The notes: generated by a model not told the origin, from the sequence alone. Positions 10,924 to 24,925 are shown, numbered from the stretch's first letter. The stretch: DNA of 64,000 bases from Edolisoma coerulescens (GCA_013397115.1 VWZW01004687.1:259267-323266); one strand, 5' to 3'. Made by a program: numbers and translations.

Positions 10924-13900
10924 CTTTGTTTTTTGGTAGCAATTATACTAAGATGTTTCCACAGGGAGAAAAATTAAGAAGTTTCTTTCATTCATTTTCT
11001 TTTAAAAGCACGAAAGGAGTGGTTGAAGTTGGTTCCCAAAATGTTTGAGTTTCACAGTCTCAGGAGATTTCTACTGTTTCAGTGTGGTTACAATAAGGCC
11101 TCTATCTGAATTTCATCCAGTTCACTGGTCTAATGAAACTGTAAAGAAAGGGGGAGAGCATTTCCTTTACTCATTGCAGTATCACTTCTATTTATCTGTG
11201 TTTTAAAGTAAAATTTGACTGTTAATTGAATTTGTAAAATTTTTTTTTAGATATGGTCAAGAGGCTGGGTGATTCTATAGTAGACTAAAACTGCCTTAAA
11301 GTGTGCTGTTAAAGCATGAGGCTTTAAATAAGGACTTAAAAAAAATGCAAACAAAAAGTTTAACAAAAGAAACAATGAGGTATTGAAGGAATGAAGCATT
11401 GATTTTATTTTTTTGGGTTTTCCAAGATCCTTGTCCAGTCAGAACAAGGCAGTCCAGGAATTATGTGAAGGTTACCTACCTGTAGCACTGTGCAGTCAGC
11501 AGATGAGAGTTCATGCATGTTCACTGACAGCGGGGTACAGACTGCTGACATGAGTACTGGCTCAGCTGAAACACTGTCATGAGAAAGATCACCTTTATGT
11601 AAGCAAATGATACTTTATGAACTGTAGAAAACCACTTCAATCAGTAAAAAGATCTCATCTTTTTCTTCTGCCTATTTGTATAACTCGCATTGCGAATGTA
11701 AAGGGGAAAAACTCCTTCCCTAGCACTGTTGGGCAAGGAGGAGAGACAGTTGTAGCAGCAGTTAAAACACGAGTAAGACGGTTTCTAGGAATTTTCTTTG
11801 ACTTTTTAAAGTTTAAAAATACAAATATTACAATTCATTTATTGGAACAAAATGTATATATATATTTCTTAAAGGTGTGTTCACACGTCCAAAACTCTCA
11901 TTATCGCCTTGGTCGGATGAATAAAGCATAAATCAAGCCATGATTACCTACAAACAAGGATTTACAAGCAGAACAAAATAGGCAGTGAAAACTTACACCG
12001 ACTTTTTGTTTGTTCCATCAGTTTAATAAATTCGGACAGAAATTTGAATACAAGCAATACAACCTCTGACTCCCAAACTGTCAAGAGGACTGACTAACAG
12101 AACTAATATCTCTTTCCTGAATCTAATCTCCACTAGTTTCTCACTGGTGGAATCTCACTAATCTCACAGCAAATATAATGACTAACAGAAGTATCTCCCA
12201 CAAAAAAATCATAAAGCACACAGGGTTTTTTTCTAATTTTTTCATTATATTGTAAATTCATAAATCTTTCTTTACCATAGGAAGGTAAAAAAAACCAAAA
12301 AATTTTGTATGAATGCAAATTTTTAGTTTATAATCAAAACCACACTCAAATGTCTATGTAATGTAATATTTCATGTATTGGGAAAGAGTCTCTAATTTTT
12401 AATACAACACTGTATTAAAGAAAAAACCCTGGATACTGCTTGACTAATTCAAATTCTGTCTTTTTTAAAATTATTATTTAAATTTTACTTAAATGAAGTA
12501 CTGTGAACAAATAATTTTAAAAACTGTCTAAGAACAGAAAAGCTTTTACTAAGGAATTAAATAGCAGTATGGTAATATAGCTTTTCTGTATGAACTACAT
12601 GTGGTCGTGCAAAGGGTTAAGCTATGTGATTTCAGGATAAAAGGTTTCCTGAGTTGACTATTATTCCTATGGTCTGCCAACAACTTTGCAATAAATGGAA
12701 TGATTTTTATGGGAATGTGGTTATTCACAGCAAGACTACAGTTGGTGTCAGTATGAAAAATTCTTCTTTAGTAGATTCTCTCAGCAGGAATAACAGATCT
12801 GAAAGAAAGGCAAAAAGTAGCTACAGAGAACTCTGGCTGGTGTTGGTGACAAATTATGTTTACAAAATGAAGTGGTAACCCATTGAAAAAGAAGAAATCA
12901 GAACAACAGTAAATCAGAGAATTGCTTCTCTAAGTACTGTTGTTCCAAAACAAGTTACCTGTGATTGTGTGTATTGTTTAATAGTTCATTTTTCTTGACC
13001 ATAAAGCAAGTGAGACTTCTAGGCTTTCAGTTGCAGGGGTGTGAAAAAATGCTTCAGAAATCAGTAAAATTACCGCAAAGTTATACCACAGTCCATGGCA
13101 GAACATAAAATATTGGTAGCTATGAATTAAAATAATTCAGGAGAAAGGAGGAAAAAATCATGGGATTAGAACTTATTATAATTTTATAATTATTTGCTAT
13201 ATTTATATTTTTTATAAATTCCATTATTTCTTAGTATCACTTGTCTATTTTTTACATCTTTATGTTTTTTGAAATAATATTATTAGAAGAAAATTCTGAT
13301 GGAGAATGCATTAAAATATTGATAAACTTAGTATTAACAATTATCCCATTTACATTTGGTTTGTGATAAGCTTTGAGAATGCTAAAAAGTTTCAACCACT
13401 AAGTCTGCAGCACCACCACTAGAGCTGGTATTATCTTCCATTCAAAATGAGGATTAGAGTTACATAGAATTTAATCATTCTCTTACAACCATTCAGCAAA
13501 TTTATGGGTTTTAGTTGTTCCACCATTCCTAAGTTAAGTTGTTGGAATATGAATGGGGTTATTATTATTTGTATTGTTTGATTGGGTTTTTTTTAAAAAC
13601 TAAATGGGTAGCAGCTCTTTTAAGAAGTAAACACAACAGCTCTGAGTGTTTCCTGCTCTTTGTTTTCGTCATGGACAATTACCCCAGTTCTATTTAAAAC
13701 AGTTCATTTGCAAACTTGTCTAGGAGCATTGCAAAACTCAGGTTTTTTTCATTATGGCATGAATTTCCTTTGTTGTGCTGGGATCACCAATGATGTGCCA
13801 GCAAGGAAAAACATCAACCTAGATGTGTCAATGTCAGTAAAAAAGAAAAAAAATCCAGTATGAAGCAACTGTGTTGTTGATAGGTGGAGGTCAACCACTG

Positions 13901-16900
13901 TTGAGATGAAGGGATAGATTTACTGACCTAAAAGTAAATATTGACTGTGATGATGCCAAAGAAAATAAATTTCTTAGAAAATTGCATTTCACATTCTCTC
14001 AAAATAGAAAAATAGCGTGTGCTATCTTTAATATTCTAAGAAACGTTTCTTCAATAGAAATATTTTTAAAATAACCTATGAAAGAAAAACTTTTTGCTTG
14101 AGAAGAGTTTTCAAAAGAGTATAATAGTTAAAGATGAGCTGAAAGTGAAATCAGCTCTTGGTGATCGTTGAATGTAATCATTCATGATTGCTTTTGCCAG
14201 ATGACCTTCATTTAGCAATAAACAATGGACAGAAGCTCGTATTCAGACCTCTAGGTCTGGTTCCTCTGCTGTGAGAAATAGCTGCTTTCCTTTAGGCATG
14301 AATGTGATTTTGGCAGAGTTGGTCTGATTTGGCTGTGATTGGAGGATGGATCCTGGAAAGTCTTAGCAAATCTTTGGCTCTTCATTTCCTAGTTGGTTAG
14401 CTAGATGTTGAGTAAGAAACACCTGTAGTCACTTCTTTAAAAAAAAACAAAACCAAACATAGAAAGGACTGCAGAACATACTGAAAATAGATTTCTGGGC
14501 CATCAGACTCAAAAAAATAAGCAATTACAGGAAAGAGTGTTGAATAAGCCTTATTCCTGGTGAGATACAAGGGATGGTTTCAGGGAGAGGAAAGCTTCAA
14601 ACAGAGCTGACTGAATTATTTTCCTCCCACCCACAAATACCATAAGGATGGCAGCTGAACAAATCTTAGGTCACCCAGAGTGGAGTCATCGGGCCCCTAC
14701 AGAGGAATATCTATTCAAAAATTACTTTTCTCATTTGGTTGAAATAAGAGTTCACCTCCTCCCAATGTTTGTGATGTCTGTAATGGGAACCTGCTGACCA
14801 GATAGTGGCTAGGGATGCTTTATGAGAAGCACGTAATTCAACTTCTGATAGTTCTTCTTCATCAACAGAGAGTTCTAGGAAAGCCAAATGTGATTATTCC
14901 AAAACCTTTTAACAGCATTAAATTTATTTTTAGAGATATAAACCTTATTTTTGAGTTACTGTAAGTTCTATGAAGAGTGGGCAAAGGCAAGTTCACTTCT
15001 AAGGAGCCTGGCAACAATTGTGAACTCCCTTCCAGCAGGCATCACAGCAGTTCCCTTTGCACATTCAGACTGAGACACAAAGCCCGTGTATTTGCATTTA
15101 ATTTTCCACAGAAGCAATTCAGGAACTACTCAGTTGCAGTGCAGGAAGGAAGGGTAGAGAGGAAAGGAAATACAAATCACGGTACAGTTTTCCCTGATAT
15201 GTATGTGAGGGAATGACTGGAAATAGTTTCTCATCTATGTGATACTGCTACTATGGGTGACTTGCAGAAAGTTCATGAAGTTCCACTTCATGAATGTGGG
15301 ACCAAATTACATCACACATGTAGCTGTAGGTAAATGAACAAAAATGCAAAACAAAGTCTTCATTCAGGCAGAACTGTGGCTTTGCTGGTGTGTGCAGAAC
15401 ACAGCTAAGAGCCTCAACCTATCTGAAATGCAAGATGCCTGGCTGTTGTGGAATGTGCTGCTGTAGTTCGTGAGTCTTAGAGCTACAAAGAACAACAAAT
15501 ACCTCCTTTGCTTACTTGAAAAGACCATTCCTATAGGCTTATGCAACTTATTAACCACTTAATTTCTTTCACATGGCAAATGACAAGTACCTTTCATGCT
15601 AGGTGCCACTAAAAATAGAGCCTATGTGATCTCATTTCTCAAGAGGATCACATGGGTTGTTCTTTGCACGTGTACAGCTGAGCTGAAATACCAGGAGCCT
15701 ACCATGCTCATAGCATTACCTTATCACTTATTTACCTTTCTGTTGCTTCTCCCTGAGTTGCCAGCTGGGGTTAAACAAGCCCAGGCTGTAAGGTGGCACA
15801 AAAACTCTTGTCTCTCTAGCTGGCATTCCTAGAGCTCTGACAAAGGATAGTTTCCCTCTGCTCTGGCTGGGCAAGGCAGTGATGGGTCAGCTCACTCCCT
15901 ATTTCTGCCACTGAGCCAACAGCACAGGCGTCAACGTCTGCCCTCTGCCCCACAACACTGAGGGTGGGAAAGAAAAGGAAAGAGAAAATTTGAAGTGTTG
16001 TGGAAAGGTCTTCAGGCTGTCAATAGAAGAAAATGTTTTTGCTGTCTGTACTGGCAAGGTTAGCAGAGAGATTTTTAAACCCTGGCTTTGTCTCATTAGC
16101 AGACAATTACAAAGATGGGAGACCCGCTCACTCAAATCATTGTAGTTTTCATTTTAAACATATGCATTCAGAAGATTATCAACAGCACCAAGGCCCTGCA
16201 AGTTTAAATGAATTGGTCATGTGGAACTGAAAGACAGCTTAGATCATCTTGTGAAAATTTCCACATGAGCCCCTTATTTCCTGAGAAATGAGACATTATT
16301 TTAAGGCTTTTGTGGAAAAATCATTCTTTTCATAAGTTTAATTTTTAGATTCTTTAAAATTTAAATATATTTTAACAATCTTTAGTGTATAGTTTCAACA
16401 AAATGTGTATGTTCCTAGAAGTATACTTTCAAGTTAATGTGTTTGGAAATAATCCATTACATTCTGCTGAGATTCATGGCTTTTTTTACTTCTTAAAATA
16501 CCTTCATATTTTATTTTCACTGTCTTTCATTAACCATAGAATTTTTTTCTCTTTACAAAAGTATATATTAGCAGATAATAGGAATCATGTCGTAAAGAGA
16601 GTATTTAGACACATGTGAAGTGCTGACCTTTTAAAATACAGTTAATTTGACACTTTGAACTTAACACTGTTCTCTCCAGGAGTGACACAGGCTCTTTAAG
16701 CAGATACACTTGAGTTTTATTTAGCTGTTTCTATACATTGGTAAAATTCTTTCTTTGACATCCCCCCTCTTCCCTTCATTTTTCCTGCAAAATGTACAGA
16801 AATAGAATAACAAATTATTTTGTCAGAGTTGGAGCAAGAATTGATTGTTAGAGAGGCATTCTAAATCACATCTCTGAGTAAAGCTATATATTGCAGAACT

Positions 16901-17989
16901 AGAATAATTTTATGTTTTATCTTGTCTGAACAAGTGGAGTGCAACCAGTGTATTCAGAACAATAGGGATTGTCTCTAAACCGAAATCTGAACAAATTTAC
17001 ACCCTATAGCAGGCAAGAAAGCTCTGGGGTTTAGAGGACTGCGCTTACTGTGATTGTCCTGCATTCTGCTAGAGGTATGATTTTACTTTTTGGTCTTCCT
17101 TTTCAATAGAAAGATTTCAGTGTATGGAGTAATATATACAGAGACAATATGAGTTCTTGAAATATCTGCTTCATGAAGCTTATGAAGTAAAGAAAACTAG
17201 CAAAACAGAGTCTTTGTTTGCTGTGGGAATGTAGCTGGCACACTGCTTTCTACTTCTTTAGATCATGTTTTATTTTAAATTGGATTCTTCCACTTACAAG
17301 GTGTAGTTGAAAAGAAAACGTAAACCTTGGTTTTAGCATAGCTACTTCAATAAACACAAGTTGCAGAATAAGATCTGTATTTATTTTGGAATAAGCACTG
17401 TTTACTTTAGGAGTATCATATTTGATCCAAATGCATTTGTTGATGTGAGCAAGCAAAGCAGGATTTTAATCACTTTTTCTATTAGAAAAGAATGGCATCC
17501 ATTGTGTGTTACAAAAGGGTTACGTGTTTGGTGCAGAAGAGTACTTTAAAGTCATTGGCTGTGAAAAAGAGTTAGTAAATAATTTCAGTTCATAGTCCTC
17601 AGTGTTTATAACAGCAAATAGTTTATATAGATAATAATTTTGTTGTTGTTGTTCTGATGTTCTATTTTAAAAATAAAAGATAGGATTTAAGGGTTTCTGG
17701 TAGCATTTTTATGGGGTTTTTTTTACATTATAAGCTTCTCTTCATAGTCTTAAGTTTAAAATGGGACCATTTTGAAAGCCTTCACAGCCCAATTCAATTC
17801 TTTGACTGTTCATCTACAAATTGTCAGACAGAATGAAGTGGATTTCAAGAACTCTCTTTGTTCTTAATATCCTGTGCCTGACCCACAGGTAATCTGCACC
17901 TTTTTTCTTCAGCGCTGAATAATTGTGGTGGGAAAGAAGAGAAAATGTTAGGGTCACAAAGTGCAGGCTAGACAGAGATGACAGGTCCT

Positions 17990-18125
17990 GCCAATTGAGT
18001 GCCAGCGTTGAGAACCTGCGAACCGCAGTCCCTGCTCTTTCACATGGATTTGTGCTGCGCGTTAGCAGGCGCTCCGCGATGACGGGTTAGGAAGTTCAGC
18101 ACTTCAGCCTTTGTTGCCTCGGCTT
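17990..18125. promoter_or_regulatory. CpG-dense islet inside EYA1 intron (candidate regulatory element)
   Basis: Ten CpG dinucleotides fall between about 18006 and 18122, within an intron that is otherwise AT-rich and nearly CpG-free. The block is not part of any repeat I recognise. It includes GCGCG at the 18057-18062 line junction, CCGCG near 18074 and a TGACGG near 18080. It has no convincing open frame or splice sites. EYA1 is a developmental gene with intronic enhancers in vertebrates, so an enhancer or alternative promoter is possible, but this is inference from base composition only. An unrecognised GC-rich repeat fragment is the alternative. Confidence 0.3.
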
Positions 18126-18199
18126 GAAAGGAAGTGCAGAGGGCTTTTTATATTTAGCAAGCACAGAAGTACAGTAGAGGAGCCTTAGGTACAGGTCAT

Positions 18200-18240
18200 A
18201 CTATATATATATTAAAAAAAAAAATATATATATATATAAA
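18200..18240. repeat. (TA)n and A-run microsatellite
   Basis: TATATATATATT, then eleven A residues, then a (AT)n run. Low-complexity sequence in the EYA1 intron. Confidence 0.9.
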
Positions 18241-20794
18241 CACACAGAGGATATAGATGTGTTCAATTTTCCAACCTGTACATACCAGAGATTTTATCCT
18301 AGTCAAGTAAAAGCCAGAAGTTTACTTCTAAAGCTTAATGAATGCTTGTAAATAGTGTTGGGGTCCTTGCATGTTATTTGTCTAAAATTAGAATAGAGAC
18401 TGGTTGAAGCAATCTGCTTTTCATTTTGCTAGGTGGTGGTCACAACTATGAGTAAAAAAATTTAGAAACCAACAGTTTGGGGGTGGGGGGGAATGTCAAA
18501 TGGTCTTTCAAAAACTAGCTTTGGAATATGTAATTTTTGCCTGGAAAAAAAAAATTCTGACAATCTGTGATTCCCAAAGAAGCAGGTTGTGATGGCTAAT
18601 AGGAGTGATGAGTATTTGTGGAGCAGATAAAAGTCTTAAAGGGTATATACAACTGAAAGGGTATATATATCTTATTCCTGGAAAAGACATAAACAGAGGT
18701 ACTGCTGTCATAAAAAGCTGCATTAAAAACACAGCAGCGTACGCTTGGGGATTTTTTTTTTAATTTTTTTTTTTCAGATACATCACATTTATAAAGGATT
18801 GCATCTTTAACTTGTTTTGCTAGATCTGTTCTCACAGGTACATGACCAAATTTCTCTACTGTTCAGTAGGGAAAATGAAGCAGTGGATATAATTGCGTAA
18901 TGACAGATATGAGAGGAACAGAGAATCCCAGCAATCATTTCCTGTGAGTTGGCCAGCTTCCAGGATGTCTCAATGGGCCCGCTGATGTAAAGGCAAAATG
19001 AAAATAGCTTATTCTGAAGGGTGGTTGTTGGTTGGGGTTTTTTTTCCTCTCTCATTTGACTTTGCAGACTAAGGTATTGAAACAATTAGTTGGCAGTGTG
19101 GTGTTAGTTTTCTCACAGTAAATTAAGAAGATTAACCAAATGTGGAAATGTATTTTAGTTATAATCAGCAGACTTGAACTTGTAATACTTCGGCATCCTC
19201 TCAGATTATGTTAATATTATTCGTGTTATTGCCCTTTATAATGTGCAGATTTGTCCAGAGTTACCTTATGTCAGTGTTTATTCAAAGACAGCATAATTAT
19301 TAGATTTATTTTTGTTAGTTTTGTAACACAGAAATGTAGAGGATCAGCATGCTAGCTGTTGCGTCACTCCACTTGGCATGTAGTATTGGCACAGATAAGA
19401 GAACTCTAATAACAGCCTTAATATCTTTTTTTATTATTATTGTTACTAATTTTCCTACAGTAAATTGAGTAGTGAAGCATGTTTTACATAATTATGGCAG
19501 AAGTACACAACTTGATGGGTGGTAGTGAAGGAGCAAAGTAATATAAATATTTGCAGAACATTTCTGCCATAAGTTAATGCTTTGCATATGAATCTTTATA
19601 AAGATCCTAAGTTAGTTTAAAGAATGATTCCAGAGGACTACATAGATCCAGGCATTTTAAGAGCTGTGAATAATGACTGCAGAGCATCTCTGGGAGTTTT
19701 TGGCTTGTCATACAAAAAACAGAAAAGAGAAGGGGGAAAACTTAGCAGGAAGAAGTTAACAAATGCTTTGGGAATGGAGGAGGGAGAAGGCATAAGCTTT
19801 CCATGTACAAATCTTAGGCTAGACTCACCTGGTCATTCATTTTTGATTGCTGTTTATCTTTGGCTTGCTGCATTTCACTGGAGACATTCACTTAGCTAAT
19901 GACTGCAGCAGCTTTAAGTTGCTCCTGCAAGCACGTATCTGCTGCTGCTTCAAGCCCCAAAGCAGAGCTGATGGAAGGGAATGGAGAAACAAATCTCAGT
20001 TATTCCATGCAGCATCTGTTGGTTTAATTGGGCTGCTGCAGGAGATTCAAGCTAAGCTACCAGTTGTGGCACAGAAAGGTCTGAGGGACACAAACACATG
20101 GATCCATGCAAGCCAGCTGCGTGAGAGAGCAAAAAAGGACAGCATGGGCAGTAACTTCTTAAGCTTCTATCCATAGATTTGCCAAGTTACACATGCTGAC
20201 ACTCCCATTTTTCCTGAAAATGTTATCTCTGAATGATATCAAGTGCATTTTGCTTTCCAGGGATTGATCTGAAAGTGCAGAGCTGCATCTCAGCCTGTCT
20301 GACTGAAATGCAAACCTTTAGTAAAAGCATGTTATAACTTGTAGTTTCTCCTGAAGTTTTCAAACTGGATACACTGAAGTTGCAAGGTCAACACCTTTAG
20401 GAGCAAAACACAGCTAGCTGCATAAGCTTTATACATAAGCCACAGGATATTTTGCTCCTTACTTGCCAATTCAGCCTATGTTAAAAGAGAATCCCACAAT
20501 TTTAATTTTCTGCTTTGGACTTGACTGCTAAACTGATTCTGTCATAATAAAATACATCTGCATAAATAACAGTGTTTCTACAGGGACTTTCAGTATTAAT
20601 TTCAGATATCACTTTGCCAGAGAAATTAGGGGAAGAATTCTAGTGCTGTATTTCCTATGAAAATTTCACAAAAGTGTCAAATACTTTTGTGGAAATTTGA
20701 AATCGTAAGCCTGCAAACAAACTTTTTTTTCTGGATGGCCATTTATCTGTAAGTCAGCTCCCCTCACAGAAGCCTTTCTGAGAAGTACTTGAGG

Positions 20795-20843
20795 ATTTTA
20801 GAGTCTATGTGTATATATACACCACATTTTAGAGTCTATGTGT
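20795..20843. repeat. short direct duplication, about 31-bp period
   Basis: The 18-mer ATTTTAGAGTCTATGTGT occurs at 20795-20812 and again at 20826-20843, separated by a TA-rich spacer. This is a two-copy local tandem duplication in the intron. Confidence 0.85.
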
Positions 20844-23773
20844 TCTTGTTGGAAGGGCATACTTTATTTTTTGGGCAATGTTTTACGATATCCCTGATTA
20901 TGGTGCATATTGAGCTAACTGCTATTTTAAGTTGTTGACTCTGTGTGTGCTTGCTTATATCTAATCAGAGGACTGAGCAGTGTCTCAGGTATCTCACAAG
21001 CAGAATGCTACACACAAACCAAGCAGGTGAAAACAAATAAAAGGGGTTCTGATGGAAGGACAGACCAGATCAATTAATGATGGGCAGGTAATTCTTCTTT
21101 GAAGAATTACTCCTACATAACTTCCCTGCTAAAAGAGCAATTGCTAAATGAGTGTTTTTCCTTACCGTGTTCAGGGGTCGAAAAACGCAGCCATCACTCA
21201 TTAGCCCAAAGTCCAAGTCAGCTAGACAGCAAGAAAAAATACCTGGCACTCAAAGCTCGCATTTAGCCTCAAAGCTGTGCCCTGCCACTCAAAAGGAACA
21301 AAACAGTCGTGCACTGTTTGTGACCTCCCTTTAGCTGTAACGTAGTGTCAATCACATTGGGCTTTAATCCTTTCCAAATTATAACATGTATCTCTTGTGC
21401 TTTGTTCCCCTCCTGACTTTTTCCTTCTTTTACTCCTGGCAAAAGAGGACACTATCGCTCTCTTATTAAATTCAGTATTTTGTCTGAAATTTGTGGTGCT
21501 TGTGACATCTTCTTCATTTTTCTTCCTTTCTTGACACTGTTTCTGTAGCTTTGCCCCACCAATTTTTAGTCTCTTATTTATTTTCTGAGTTTTTCTCTCC
21601 AAAATACCTCTTTCTTTTGATGCCACAATTTCTATTTCTAATGTATGACTGCAGTTCTCACTTTCTACCTACCAAGCAGGTGGTTAGGCAGAAGGGGAGA
21701 ATGTCTGTCATGTCCCAAGGCTTGTGACGGTCCCAAGGTCTTGCACTGTGAATTAAATTTCCACCTCCCCAGGTTCTCTCTAACTGTGGTATCTAAGATG
21801 TAGTGGTCTCATTCTTCCTGCCTCTGTCTTTTCCCTGAGAGAGTTGAATTTGGACATTTTTTGCATTATTCCTTCTTTCATCTGCTCTGAGAAGATGAGC
21901 TTCTACTCCTTCCTTTAGATTTGTGGTTACTAAAAGAAAAGTTTCTTTTTCACAGATTTCTATTTTGAGTGCTCTTCCCCAGCAGCCTGTTGCAGTTGTC
22001 ATTCATAGTTTCAAAGCTGGGGAAGGAGAAATCACTGAGCAGTGGAAGAGTAACTAAAGTAACTAATGAATTCAGGAGGGTGTCTCTTCTTTAGCTTACA
22101 CTCAGCTCATATTTGAATTGTTAATGTGGTATGCATTTGGATGGACATTTGCTTTCAGTTTTAAAAAGGAAAAAAAAATTATGTGAATTTGATAACATGC
22201 TGAAGAAGCTTCTGGCTTTTTTTTCAGCCAAGTTGATTTTCAAAGCCTGGCAAAATATGCTCACAGTTGCAGTTTCAGCTGTGTCTGTACATCTAATGCA
22301 TTTTGTCTGCTTGAGGAGGAAATTCACTGTATGGTGGTTAAATACGAGCAAATGTAGTATTGTCTCTCCTGTGCTGGTTGTCACTCCTGCCTCTCTCTCT
22401 AGCACAAGCTACCTATGCATAAGATGCAGAAGAGTAAGCATTACAGTAAGAATATGTTGTACAAGTGCAAAAGACCACACCTTGTTCTTCAAAACATTTC
22501 AAGTTTCTGAGGCATTTTTTGTAAACTAATGTTTTTAAAAATCTAGAATCCACAGCCACCATGTGAGGCCACATAGGCTTCTTCAGCTTTTTTCTTATCT
22601 GAGGTTGTTGACCTCAGGAGAGGAGGAGAAGGTTACAGGGTCAAAGTCTTTTCCTCCTTTGAGCTTGCTGCTTGCTGGGAGAGGGTTGGCTGGAAAATAG
22701 ATGTTTTAGAAAAAGGGTTGAGGGTCATGATTTTAATTCTGTTAGGGAACAGCTGGTTTGAGTTTCTTTCCACTTCTATCTTCCCTCCCTTCCTCACAAA
22801 TCCATGGAGAGGGAAAAATTTGTTCAGAGGAAAGCAACACAAAAATAAAGGATTGCAGCATTTTCATCTTTAAAATAGATCATATTTGTTATAGGACTTC
22901 ACATTAGGAGAGAGAAGAGGAAATAATTAAAATAATTGAAATCCATTATTGTTACAAGCATTTAATTGATATTGATCTAGAGTGTCAGAAGTTTATTTGC
23001 TTTCCTGCCAACAGTTAAAATGTTAATAGTAATGTTTTAATGGGGTTTTTTTGTGGATAAACAATATGCATTGCAATTTTTAATTTAGTGATGGACAAAG
23101 CTAATTTTTAATGTATTTCGTTAGTTTGCAGACAAGCTGCTGAAGAAAGAGGGTTTGATTTGGGTATTTCTGTTCAGATTTTCTTCATCTTGGCATGCTG
23201 CTTTCATGCACTAAGACCAAAGAGAGAGAAGGAAACTCACAACTCTCAAATGAATGGCAAACTAGGAACAGATTTTTCATCTGCGCTCCTCTGAAACACT
23301 GGCCTCAGGCTGTGTTGGTGTGTGGCTCAACAGCAATCAGAGGTCATAATTTCATTGGCGGTTAGCATCAGGTTTAATTTTTCTAATATGTTACATTTAC
23401 CAAAATGTCTGGTTTCAGTTACACTTATGCACTGACTGAATCAGCTTTGAGCAGCATGATGTTTTAAGGTACCTGAAAGGCTACAAGAACGTTTATGGAA
23501 CACATATGCTAATTGTTTTTAACCACTTTCCTTTCTAAACACAAAAACGTGGTTTTGGAAAGCTATTTAACAGTAGTAGCTAATGACGGTGTGCATTTAT
23601 TCTAAGAAATGAGCACAAGGAATAGGTAAAATAGTTGTTTTAACAAGACTGCCATCTACTGATTTCTACAATTAAAAATATCCCTGATGACTAGATGGTT
23701 CATAGATTTTTTATAGATTTGTTTTCAAGATCTGCAAATTCAGGAAAATTATAAAATCTTTCTGTCACCTTAG

Positions 23774-23832
23774 GAATGCGACCAGGTTCACATTGACGAC
23801 GTGTCTTCAGATGACAACGGTCAAGATTTAAG
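23774..23832 (+). CDS. EYA1: EYA1 exon: Eya domain, segment ECDQ to DL
   Basis: This 59-bp exon encodes Glu-Cys-Asp-Gln-Val-His-Ile-Asp-Asp-Val and continues to Asn-Gly-Gln-Asp-Leu. The last two bases (AG) start a Ser codon finished by the next exon. Counting back from the stop, it covers residues 381-399 plus the split Ser400, assuming the human length of 592. In the Eya domain this acidic segment lies after the first HAD motif and begins the helical cap insertion. The acceptor is CACCTTAG and the donor is AAG/GTAGAA. The reading frame is set by the phase-0 start and by seamless joining to 24026. EYA1 is a nuclear/cytoplasmic tyrosine phosphatase and SIX partner. I prefer EYA1 over EYA4 and EYA2 because of the paralog-specific residues in the following exons. 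Confidence 0.95.
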
Positions 23833-24389
<557 letters not shown>

Positions 24390-24504
24390 GTCTCCTTGGT
24401 CCAGCAAAAAGAGAGGCTTGGTTACAACTAAGAGCAGAAATTGAAGCTTTGACAGATTCTTGGTTAACACTTGCACTGAAAGCACTCACCCTCATTCATT
24501 CGAG
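24390..24504 (+). CDS. EYA1: EYA1 exon: Eya domain helical cap, LLGPAKREAW to LIHS
   Basis: This 115-bp exon finishes Gly454 and encodes residues 455-491: LLGPAKREAWLQLRAEIEAL, then Thr-Asp-Ser-Trp-Leu-Thr and LALKALTLIHS. It ends with AG, the start of Arg492. This helical segment leads back from the cap insertion into the HAD core. LALKALTLIHSR is close to EYA1 (LALKALSLIHSR as I recall human) and unlike the EYA4 form (NALKSLSIISTR), which supports the paralog call. The acceptor is CCACAG and the donor is GAG/GTGAGT, a near-consensus site. Two very short introns (203 and 299 bp) flank the exon. Confidence 0.97.
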
Positions 24505-24803
24505 GTGAGTACTAAGAGTACGAAGGAAGCTCTAGGGTATCTGATGATGATCTGGAAGAGGCTGTCTTGTCTGGTGGGCAATGTGCTGAATCTGGAGGAT
24601 CTTATCCTCATTCCTTATTCTGGTCTGACCATGCCACACCTTGCTCATCTGTAAGGCGGTTAAAAAAATGTGTTCTTTTTAAGTGGCAATAATAATATTG
24701 AGGGGTTCTGATGGGAGGGATAAGATTTTCCTTCTATTGTTTTGTTTTGTTTTTTTCTATTTTTCTTTATTAAAAAAGGGTATTTGCATTTTCTCTTCCA
24801 TAG
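24505..24803 (+). other. EYA1: EYA1 intron, 299 bp
   Basis: GT-AG intron with donor GTGAGT at 24505 and acceptor CTTCCATAG ending at 24803, preceded by a long T-rich tract (24735-24798). Phase 2. No recognisable repeat. Confidence 0.93.
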
Positions 24804-24925
24804 GACAAACTGTGTGAACATTCTCGTAACAACTACTCAGCTAATTCCAGCTCTGGCAAAAGTCTTGTTGTATGGACTAGGGGTTGTATTTCCCATAGAG
24901 AATATTTACAGTGCAACTAAAATAG
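24804..24925 (+). CDS. EYA1: EYA1 exon: HAD motif II (VTTTQL) and motif III Lys region
   Basis: This 122-bp exon completes Arg492 and encodes residues 493-532: Thr-Asn-Cys-Val-Asn-Ile-Leu-Val-Thr-Thr-Thr-Gln-Leu-Ile-Pro, then ALAKVLLYGLGVVFP and IENIYSATKI. It ends with one base of Gly533. The Thr-Thr-Thr stretch (501-503) is HAD motif II; Thr502 aligns with the catalytic Thr448 of human EYA2 (numbering offset 54). The next exon supplies the motif III Lys534. LYGLGVVFP fits EYA1 (EYA4 has LYSLGGAFP as I recall) with one conservative change from the human form I remember (Ile to Val). The acceptor is CCATAG and the donor is ATAG/GTGAGC. Confidence 0.97.

Larger units (their letters stand above)
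1..23773 (+). other. EYA1: EYA1 long intron (3' part), upstream of exon 23774
   Basis: This stretch precedes the first EYA1 exon in the window and ends in a good acceptor: a pyrimidine-rich tract then TTAG at 23770-23773. The following exon starts in phase 0 with codons for Glu-Cys-Asp. I looked for the preceding Eya exons (the catalytic DLDET block and the block ending Asn-Asp-Leu-Glu) and saw neither, so the interval is read as one intron longer than 23 kb. It is mostly AT-rich. It contains two CR1 copies (about 1100-4403 and 8150-8940), a (TGGT)n run at 10901, a (TA)n/A-run at 18200, a CpG-dense islet near 18.0-18.1 kb, and long stretches (for instance 4404-8149 and 8941-17990) in which I see nothing I can name. 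Open frames here are short, overlap on both strands and match no family I know. Confidence 0.8.

Noticed and set aside
22131..22529. 132-codon frame
   Set aside because: Intronic, overlapped by an equally long antisense frame, no family resemblance.
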